Part shown: positions 1-5,239 of the stretch, in pieces
Numbering within the stretch: position 1 is the stretch's first letter
How the letters are laid out: each line of letters begins with the position of its first letter
Origin: Candidatus Gottesmanbacteria bacterium CG_4_10_14_0_8_um_filter_37_24
GTDB taxonomy: Bacteria; Patescibacteriota; Microgenomatia; 2-02-FULL-39-11
Direction of reading: 5' to 3'
DNA length: 6,686 nt
NCBI GenBank assembly: GCA_002785215.1
Contig: PFMK01000010.1
Span: 1-6,686 of the forward strand
Position numbers and translations under genes: made by a program
Notes under the pieces: generated by a model
Told to the model about the DNA's origin: nothing
Database searches by the model: none
What the model saw: the letters and a program-made list of their open reading frames with translations, nothing else

Positions 1-23
1 TTTTCCAGCATAGCCCCATCTAA

Positions 24-40
24 ACCTCCGAATCGGAGGT
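24..40. repeat. 17-bp inverted repeat (hairpin 1)
   Basis: The arms ACCTCCGA and TCGGAGGT are perfect reverse complements around a single central A at 32. As RNA this gives a 7-bp, GC-rich stem with a 3-nt loop. The stem can be extended past one mismatch by two A-T pairs (21-22 with 42-43). No T-run follows on either strand, so it does not look like an intrinsic terminator. On the minus strand its 3' arm contains GGAGG. Confidence 0.75.
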
Positions 41-45
41 CTAAT

Positions 46-68
46 CAGTCCCGATTAAATCGGGATTG
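46..68. repeat. 23-nt inverted repeat (hairpin 2) with a 17-bp core
   Basis: The core arms TCCCGATT (49-56) and AATCGGGA (58-65) are perfect reverse complements around a central A at 57. On the plus strand the stem continues through G48-U66, A47-U67 and C46-G68, giving 10 pairs with a 3-nt loop. The size and single central A match hairpin 1, whose centre is 25 nt upstream. The two cores are similar in architecture but not in full sequence. No T-run follows on either strand. Confidence 0.75.
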
Positions 69-93
69 CAAACCTGAGTAAGATGGGTATACA
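66..93 (+). promoter_or_regulatory. candidate sigma-70-type promoter for the xer/phosphoesterase pair
   Basis: TTGCAA (66-71) and TATACA (88-93) are separated by 16 nt, a fair match to housekeeping -35 and -10 boxes. Transcription would start near 100, leaving a leader of about 100 nt before xer. The -35 box overlaps the 3' arm of hairpin 2, so a protein bound to the palindromes could control it. The call rests on consensus only and would exclude hairpins 1 and 2 from the transcript. Confidence 0.25.
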
Positions 94-108
94 CATCTGT
101 ATGTAAAA

Positions 109-167
109 CCAACCCAATACTTACGACAGAATATAAGTTGAGTACTTGTCAATATTTATTGAGTTGG
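109..167 (+). repeat. long-range inverted repeat, 10 of 11 paired
   Basis: CCAACCCAATA (109-119) is complementary to TATTGAGTTGG (157-167) except for one C/A mismatch (114/162). The 37-nt interior can form a further CTTA/TAAG stack (120-123/134-137). It lies downstream of the candidate promoter, so it could be in the xer leader. Matches this good between distant segments do sometimes arise by chance, so support is moderate. Confidence 0.35.
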
Positions 168-220
168 AGATGTGAAAAATCCTGGAAGTAGAACTTTACT
201 TGTTGACTTTTTATAAACAT

Positions 221-1177
221 ATGTCGCAAAATGTATACGTGACAATAAGAGATCAGATATCGAAGTTTTTAGAATACCTGGAAATCGAAAGGAATAGTTC
301 CAAACTAACTATAAGAAATTATAGGCATTATTTAAATAGATTCCTGAATTTTTCTCTTTCTCTGAGGCCACCCGTTTCTGATCCGTCTGAAATTACTTCA
401 GAGGTTATCCGGTCTTATCGTCTTCACTTATCAAGATTGGCAGATCATAACAATCTTACCTTAAAACGCATTACTCAAAATTATCATTTAATCGCTCTTA
501 GGGCGATATTAAAATATATGGTTAAAAATGATATTAAAACATTGCATCCCGAAAAGATCGATCTGCCAAAGGCGGAAAGCAGGTCTCTGAAATTCTTAAA
601 CAGAGCTCAAATGGATAGACTTCTTAATATGCCTGATATATCAGGCAATCAAGGACTCAGGGATAAAGCCATTCTTGAGCTTCTGTTTAGTACGGGTTTA
701 AGGGTAAGTGAGCTGGTAAGGTTAAACTGTGACTCTGTGAATCTCGATAACGGTGAGTTTGGGGTGATAGGAAAAGGTGGCCGTACAAGAGTCGTATTTC
801 TTTCAAATTCATCAGCAGAGTGGATAAAAAGATATCTTAAGACAAGGAGAGATAAATGCAAAGCTTTATTCATAAGGTATGCCGGACGTAAGCTTAATCC
901 GCCTGTAAATGAGGAAGGTCTAAGACTGTCCGTAAGATCTATACAAAGAATTGTCGAAAAATATATAAGCAAATCCAGAATTCCTATAAAAATCACTCCT
1001 CACGGACTTAGGCATACCTTTGCTACGGATTTACTGGCAAATGGTGCTGATCTAAGGGCAATACAGGAAATGTTGGGACACAAAAATATCTCTACTACCC
1101 AGATATATACTCACGTAACAAATCCTCAACTGAAAGAAATACACAAGAAATTTCACCGAAAAATTAGCGCGGATTGA
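221..1177 (+). CDS. Xer-family tyrosine recombinase (XerC/XerD-like)
   Basis: A site-specific recombinase that cuts and rejoins DNA through a 3'-phosphotyrosine. In this family the usual role is resolving chromosome dimers at dif. Numbered from the ATG at 221 (318 aa), the N-terminal SAM-like core-binding domain spans roughly 10-105 and the catalytic domain roughly 125-315. All six catalytic positions are visible: R161 (TGLRVSEL), K185 (GKGGRTR), H261 and R264 (HGLRHTFA), H287 (LGHKNIS) and the nucleophile Y296 (TQIYTHV). Length is normal for Xer. The tail after the tyrosine resembles XerD more than XerC, but one paralogue cannot be assigned. The ATG fits the family N-terminus; an in-frame TTG at 200 would add 7 residues and has GGAAG 11 nt upstream. 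The phosphoesterase gene starts 9 nt downstream, so they are probably co-transcribed. No dif-like 28-mer was recognised here. Confidence 0.93.
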   Translation: MSQNVYVTIRDQISKFLEYLEIERNSSKLTIRNYRHYLNRFLNFSLSLRPPVSDPSEITSEVIRSYRLHLSRLADHNNLTLKRITQNYHLIALRAILKYMVKNDIKTLHPEKIDLPKAESRSLKFLNRAQMDRLLNMPDISGNQGLRDKAILELLFSTGLRVSELVRLNCDSVNLDNGEFGVIGKGGRTRVVFLSNSSAEWIKRYLKTRRDKCKALFIRYAGRKLNPPVNEEGLRLSVRSIQRIVEKYISKSRIPIKITPHGLRHTFATDLLANGADLRAIQEMLGHKNISTTQIYTHVTNPQLKEIHKKFHRKISAD

Positions 1178-1186
1178 CAGAATATT

Positions 1187-1843
1187 ATGAGGACTATTGT
1201 GGTTTCCGATCTCCATTTGACATCAAGGTTTAATTATAAGAAGTACCTGTATTTAGAGAAATTGTTCAGTAGTGCTGACAGGATTATCTTAAACGGTGAC
1301 ATATGGGATGGTCATTTGGTTAACTTTGATCAATTTGTAAGAAGTGATTGGAAAAAACTTTTCCCCCTTTTAAAGGCGAAAGAGACTATTTACTTATACG
1401 GTAATCATGATAAGAAACAATTGAGTGATGAAAATGTAACTCTATTTTCAAATATTCAAGCCGAAAAATACACAATTTCGGAATATAAGATTAACATACA
1501 TATACAGCATGGTAATAAGATCGCTCCAGCTCTTAACGAAAGACATAAATGGATGCCAGCAAACAGAATTATTTTTAAGGTTGTTCAGATTTTATTTTTA
1601 AAAATTCCTTTGAAGATTTTAGGGAAAAAATTCTTTAAAATCAATAAGAAAAGAAATAATTTAATGATTTCATGGCGAGAAAAAAAATTGCCGAAAAATG
1701 ACTTTCTAATCTGCAGCCATAGTCATCTGGCTGAACTAAATTTAGCTAAAAGATATGCCAATTCCGGCTTCATAGGACATGGATATTCGCAATATATTAA
1801 AATTACCGGTAAAAAAATGATATTGGTAGATGAGAGATATTAA
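1187..1843 (+). CDS. calcineurin-like metallophosphoesterase, LpxH-like
   Basis: A 218-residue two-metal phosphoesterase with the family signatures in order: DLH (D8, H10), NGDIWD (D38), GNHD (N73-D75), QHGN (H108) and SHSH (H178, H180). This short layout with a D-x-H start resembles UDP-2,3-diacylglucosamine diphosphatase (LpxH) and related hydrolases. As in LpxH, a helical insert lies between the HG and HxH motifs, here about residues 120-165. It is rich in Lys, Ile, Leu and Phe (for example IIFKVVQILFLKIPLKIL), which suggests peripheral membrane or lipid contact. No signal peptide is seen, so it is probably cytoplasmic. The substrate is unknown; a lipid-A role would be odd if the host is a Patescibacterium without LPS. 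It begins 9 nt after xer with no Shine-Dalgarno core, so translation may be coupled. Its TAA interlocks with the folD stop. Sure of the fold, not of the substrate. Confidence 0.88.
   Translation: MRTIVVSDLHLTSRFNYKKYLYLEKLFSSADRIILNGDIWDGHLVNFDQFVRSDWKKLFPLLKAKETIYLYGNHDKKQLSDENVTLFSNIQAEKYTISEYKINIHIQHGNKIAPALNERHKWMPANRIIFKVVQILFLKIPLKILGKKFFKINKKRNNLMISWREKKLPKNDFLICSHSHLAELNLAKRYANSGFIGHGYSQYIKITGKKMILVDERY
1840..1843. other. interlocked convergent stop codons (TTAA)
   Basis: The plus-strand phosphoesterase ends with TAA at 1841-1843, and minus-strand folD ends with TAA on 1840-1842. One palindromic TTAA therefore supplies both stops and no intergenic space remains. No GC-rich hairpin with a T-run is visible on either side, so each transcript probably runs into the other gene as antisense RNA. 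Confidence 0.95.
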
Positions 1844-2676
1844 GCTTTTCTGGCGGCATCAACTAAATTCTTAAATAGGTAAGCGACGTTTACCGGACCG
1901 ACGCCTCCGGGAACAGGTGTATAAAAAGATACGTTTTTTGATATGATGTTTTGGTCATAGTCCGGAAGTAGTTTATTGTTTTCTTCATGCAAGCCGATAC
2001 CGATAATCATCGTTTCTTTGTTTACCATATTATGTCGTACAATATTTGGTTTGCCTACACAACTTATAATTATGCTGGATTTTTTGGATAACTTATAAAT
2101 ATTTTTTGACTGAGTATGGCCGATTCTAACCTCAATTTTTAATTTCTTAAAATATTTGATGATCGGATAGCCTCCGGTCTCTCCCCTACCGATTATCAGA
2201 ATATTCTGTTTTTTCAGCCAAGAAATAAATTCACCTGTATTACGTTTATTGTGGTACGCCCATTTGATAATATCTAAAACTGCTAAGGCAATAGGAGATG
2301 TATATAAAGATTGAGGGTGAAAACCATCTACATCTTTAGTATGGATAACCAGTTTATTCAACTGTTGATTGCTGATAACTATGGGTACTGGTCTTTGTAT
2401 GATAATTCCGTGGACTGACTGCTCGTAATTTAATAGATTTATTAGGTGTATTAATTCCGAGGAAGTGATCGAAGGAAGAAGTTTAAAGACAGATACTTTC
2501 GCACCGATTTTTTTTCCTATTTTTTGTTTAATTCCGACATATATCGAGGAACTTAAGTCATTTCCGACAAGAACTATGGCCAGATGCGGATGGATATGTT
2601 TTTCTAAGAGTGTGTTTACGCTTCTTTCTAAACGAGGAAGAATGGTATTTGCAATCGCTGTGCCGTCGATTTTCAT
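1840..2676 (-). CDS. folD: bifunctional methylenetetrahydrofolate dehydrogenase/cyclohydrolase FolD, divergent
   Basis: FolD oxidises 5,10-methylene-THF with NAD(P)+ and hydrolyses the methenyl product to 10-formyl-THF, supplying one-carbon units in the cytoplasm. The 278-residue length is normal. The catalytic domain shows Y46 and K50 (SIYVGIK), Q94 (IIIQRPVP) and KDVDGFHP (114-121), the usual Tyr, Lys, Gln and Asp positions. The Rossmann domain has GRGETGGYP (163-171) where most FolDs have GRSxxVGxP. The C-terminus has the clear signature YTPVPGGVGPVNVA (252-265). The PCTPxG loop is reduced to YTSPIA (125-130), and the protein is rich in Lys and Ile. All residues expected for catalysis are present, so it is probably active, though coenzyme preference may differ. 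It starts 16 nt after the gyrA stop with no Shine-Dalgarno core, and it is the last gene of the minus-strand run. Confidence 0.92.
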   Translation of the reverse strand: MKIDGTAIANTILPRLERSVNTLLEKHIHPHLAIVLVGNDLSSSIYVGIKQKIGKKIGAKVSVFKLLPSITSSELIHLINLLNYEQSVHGIIIQRPVPIVISNQQLNKLVIHTKDVDGFHPQSLYTSPIALAVLDIIKWAYHNKRNTGEFISWLKKQNILIIGRGETGGYPIIKYFKKLKIEVRIGHTQSKNIYKLSKKSSIIISCVGKPNIVRHNMVNKETMIIGIGLHEENNKLLPDYDQNIISKNVSFYTPVPGGVGPVNVAYLFKNLVDAARKA

Positions 2677-2692
2677 TGATTAATTAAAATGA

Positions 2693-5197
2693 TCAATTTA
2701 AACAAGTAGCTGCGGCTAAAGAATCTGATTTGTCTGAGAAACGCATGATTATGACTCCTTGTGTAGCTCTTGAAAGACGTGGAATTGTCCGGTTTGGTAA
2801 TTTTACGATTTGTCCTTTAGTGGACGTCAGGACTATAGTTTGACAATCAGGGGGAATGATTTGAGCGGAGGCGATTTTTCCTGTTTTTTCCGTAATACTA
2901 GCCACCTTTACACCTTGGCCGCCACGGTGTTGTTTCGGGAAACTGGAAATAAGAGTTTTTTTACCGATGCCTTTTTCCATAATTGTTAAAAAGTCTGCCT
3001 TTTCATTTGCAGAATCAATGATTTCCATAGCGACAACAAAGTCTGTTTTTCTAATCAACATACCTCTTACTCCCATAGTATCTCTTCCTGTAGATCTTAC
3101 TTCGGATTCAGGGAATTTTATGGATTTTCCTTCATGAGAAACAAATAAAACATCATTACTCCCAGAAGATCGCCTAGCCCAGGTAAGTTCATCTCCGGGA
3201 GAAAGCTTGATTGCCAAGAGACCATTTCTTCTGATCTTCTCATATTCTTTGATCTTTGTTTTTTTAACCGTACCCATTTTCGTAGCCATTACAATAAATG
3301 CATATTTTTTGATGTCCTCAGATTTATTCATGTAAGATAATACTGAGGTTACACGTTCATCCTGATCGATGTTAATAATGTTAACAATTGCCTGTCCTTT
3401 ACTGATCCTGGTTCCTTCAGGAATATCCCATACTCTAAGTTGGTATACTTTTCCTTTATTTGTGAAAAAGAGGATATTATTATGAGTATATGCAGAAATC
3501 AGATTTTCAATATTATCTTCATCTTTTGTAGTCATACCTATTACTCCCTTACCGCCTCTTCCTTGGATTTTGAATGATGTTGGTGATTGTCTTTTTATGT
3601 ATCCGCCTTTAGTCATAACAACGACAGTTTCTTCGTTGGGAATAAGTTGCTCTTCGGAAAATTCGCCGATTTTTGATTTATATACTCTTGTTTTTCTTTC
3701 ATCACCGTACTTTTCTTTTATTTTAATTAGTTCATCTCTGATCACCAATAGAATTTTATCTGGATTTTTGAGAAGGTCAGTCAAATAAGCGATAGTCTCT
3801 CGAATCATCACTAATTCATCTTCAATTTTTTGTCTTTCCAAGGCTGCCAATCTTTTTAACTGCATATCAAGTATCGCTTGTGCCTGGATTTCCGTCAGGG
3901 AAAATTTTCTGATCAAAGATGATTTAGCTTCTTCTACATCTTTCGATTGACGAATGGTCTTTATCACTTCATCTATATGATCTACGGCAATCTTTAAGCC
4001 TTCCAGTATATGCTCTCGAGCCTTAGCTTCTCTGAGTTCGAATTCGCTGCGTTTTGTAATTACCAGTTTGCGATGTTTTATATATTCTTCAAGAATGGTT
4101 TTCAGGGTTAGTGTCTGGGGAGTTCCATCAACCAAGGCTACCATATTGACCGGAAAGCTGGTTTGTAAAGCTGTGTATTTAAATAAGTTATTCAATACTT
4201 TTTTAGGAACTGCGTCTCTTTTGAGTTCTACGACAGCTCTTATACCATGTCGGTCTGATTCGTCCCTCAAATCAGAGATGCCTTCCAATTTCTTGTCTTT
4301 TACAAGTTCAGCAATTCTGGCGATAAGTTGGGCTTTATTCACCTGATAGGGAATCTCCGTGATAATTATAGCTGATTTTCCGTTACCGATATCTTCTATT
4401 TCTGCTTTCGCCCTCATCATGATTTTGCCTCTGCCAGTGGCATATGCTAGCTTGATTTGTTCGATGTCATAGATTGAAGCGCCGGTAGGGAAATCCGGGC
4501 CAGTGACGAAATTAAGCAAATCATCAAGAGTAACATCATATTCTAAGACCCTCTTTGTTATTTTTGTTTCTTCGTCAGTTTTATCAACTAATCTACTTTT
4601 ATCTATCATAAAGATAATTGCATCCGTCAATTCCCTGAGGTTATGGGGAGGAATTTTAGTAGCCATGCCCACCGCGATTCCGTCTGATCCCATAAGAAGT
4701 AAATTCGGCAGTTTAGCCGGTAGCCAGTCAGGTTCATTTAAGGTATTATCAAAATTTTGAGAGAAATTTACCGTTTCTTTTTCTAAATCGGTAAGCATCT
4801 CATCTGCGATTTTTGCCAATTTGACTTCGGTGTAACGCATGGCAGCCGGTGGATCGCCATCAACTGAGCCGAAATTACCCTGACCGTGGATAAGCGGATA
4901 TCTCATAGAGAAACTTTGTGCTAATCTTACGAGGGCATCATAAACAGGCATATCACCGTGCGGATGGTATTTTCCTAACACTTCTCCGACAACTTTTGCA
5001 GATTTGGTGTGTTTACTAGTAGAATGTAGACCCAGTTGATGCATGGCATAAAGAATTCTTCGGTGAACCGGTTTTAAGCCGTCTCTGACATCAGGCAATG
5101 CCCGTGATACGATCACGCTCATGGCATAGTCCAGATAGCTTCTTTTCATCTCACTGGTTATTTCTACACTTTGAACATTACCGATATTTGGATCCAT
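2693..5197 (-). CDS. gyrA: DNA gyrase subunit A
   Basis: This is the breakage-reunion subunit of type IIA topoisomerase; with GyrB it introduces negative supercoils using ATP. The 834-residue protein keeps E. coli numbering through the active site: R121-Y122 (AAMRYTEV), with Y122 the DNA-linking tyrosine, and I174 (GIAVGMAT), the DNA-bending isoleucine. The winged-helix domain starts at YLDYAMSVIVSRALPDVRDG (21-40), and the coiled coil and exit gate lie at about 360-490. The C-terminal pinwheel follows, with a GyrA box QGRGGKG at 545-551, close to the QRRGGKG consensus. The box argues for GyrA over ParC. The quinolone region reads HPHGDMPVYDALV, with Met at position 83 and Asp at 87. About 20 extra charged residues lie near 199-220 compared with E. 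coli. There is no acidic tail. gyrB is not adjacent. The ATG has no Shine-Dalgarno core. Confidence 0.97.
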   Translation of the reverse strand: MDPNIGNVQSVEITSEMKRSYLDYAMSVIVSRALPDVRDGLKPVHRRILYAMHQLGLHSTSKHTKSAKVVGEVLGKYHPHGDMPVYDALVRLAQSFSMRYPLIHGQGNFGSVDGDPPAAMRYTEVKLAKIADEMLTDLEKETVNFSQNFDNTLNEPDWLPAKLPNLLLMGSDGIAVGMATKIPPHNLRELTDAIIFMIDKSRLVDKTDEETKITKRVLEYDVTLDDLLNFVTGPDFPTGASIYDIEQIKLAYATGRGKIMMRAKAEIEDIGNGKSAIIITEIPYQVNKAQLIARIAELVKDKKLEGISDLRDESDRHGIRAVVELKRDAVPKKVLNNLFKYTALQTSFPVNMVALVDGTPQTLTLKTILEEYIKHRKLVITKRSEFELREAKAREHILEGLKIAVDHIDEVIKTIRQSKDVEEAKSSLIRKFSLTEIQAQAILDMQLKRLAALERQKIEDELVMIRETIAYLTDLLKNPDKILLVIRDELIKIKEKYGDERKTRVYKSKIGEFSEEQLIPNEETVVVMTKGGYIKRQSPTSFKIQGRGGKGVIGMTTKDEDNIENLISAYTHNNILFFTNKGKVYQLRVWDIPEGTRISKGQAIVNIINIDQDERVTSVLSYMNKSEDIKKYAFIVMATKMGTVKKTKIKEYEKIRRNGLLAIKLSPGDELTWARRSSGSNDVLFVSHEGKSIKFPESEVRSTGRDTMGVRGMLIRKTDFVVAMEIIDSANEKADFLTIMEKGIGKKTLISSFPKQHRGGQGVKVASITEKTGKIASAQIIPPDCQTIVLTSTKGQIVKLPNRTIPRLSRATQGVIIMRFSDKSDSLAAATCLN

Positions 5198-5239
5198 ATA
5201 ATTTTTAAAAAATAATTATGAATAAGTTACCAAAATAAA
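5198..5239 (-). other. AT-rich gyrA leader between hppA and gyrA
   Basis: This 42-nt gap is almost all A and T. ATAATT (5198-5203) and AATTAT (5214-5219) are inverted copies, so a weak AT-only hairpin could form just before the gyrA ATG. The 20 nt directly before the start contain no G on the coding strand, so there is no Shine-Dalgarno sequence. I could not assign clear -35 and -10 boxes. It may only be a spacer within the operon. Confidence 0.3.

Larger units (their letters stand above)
2..188 (+). ncRNA. candidate structured leader or non-coding RNA, family not recognised
   Basis: This gene-free stretch can fold into one nested, pseudoknot-free layout. The outer helix is 2-8/182-188 (6 Watson-Crick pairs plus one U-G). 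A 7-bp helix, 15-21/81-87, encloses two strong hairpins (24-40 and 46-68). A small hairpin follows at 88-103, and then a helix 109-119/157-167 with 10 of 11 pairs. Three wobble pairs (48/66, 88/103, 2/188) hold only on the plus strand, while the 114/162 mismatch would be a wobble on the minus strand, so strand evidence leans plus but is mixed. The two tight hairpins are unlikely by chance. Perfect 7-bp matches are expected about once in a region this size, so the outer helices are weak on their own. It could be a 5' leader of the recombinase gene, a separate RNA, or simply DNA operator sites. I see no motif of tmRNA, RNase P RNA, SRP RNA or a known riboswitch. Confidence 0.3.

Noticed and set aside
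24..68. Tandem intrinsic terminators for a gene to the left
   Set aside because: Neither hairpin is followed by a T-run on either strand.
1..81. Plus-strand frame open from the window edge to TAA at 79-81, possibly the tail of an upstream gene
   Set aside because: Twenty-six open codons are common by chance, the Arg/Asn/Pro-rich translation has no recognisable end, and the stretch is dominated by inverted repeats.
15..87. tRNA-like dimensions: a 7-bp closing helix, 73 nt long, with two internal hairpins
   Set aside because: There is no T arm or GTTCRA-like loop, both hairpins have 3-nt loops so no anticodon loop exists, and no CCA or discriminator context follows.
649..996. Long open frame antisense to xer
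   Set aside because: It lies opposite the catalytic core of a clear recombinase, has no recognisable motif, and looks like a shadow of the coding frame.
1803..1812. TTACCGGTAA palindrome next to an A/T tract near the convergent stops, as a terminator
   Set aside because: It lies within the phosphoesterase coding sequence, the arms leave no loop, so RNA would give only about 3 pairs, and it precedes the plus-strand stop.
2693..5197. ParC (topoisomerase IV) instead of GyrA
   Set aside because: A GyrA box is present at residues 545-551, and the N-terminal numbering matches GyrA exactly through Y122 and I174.
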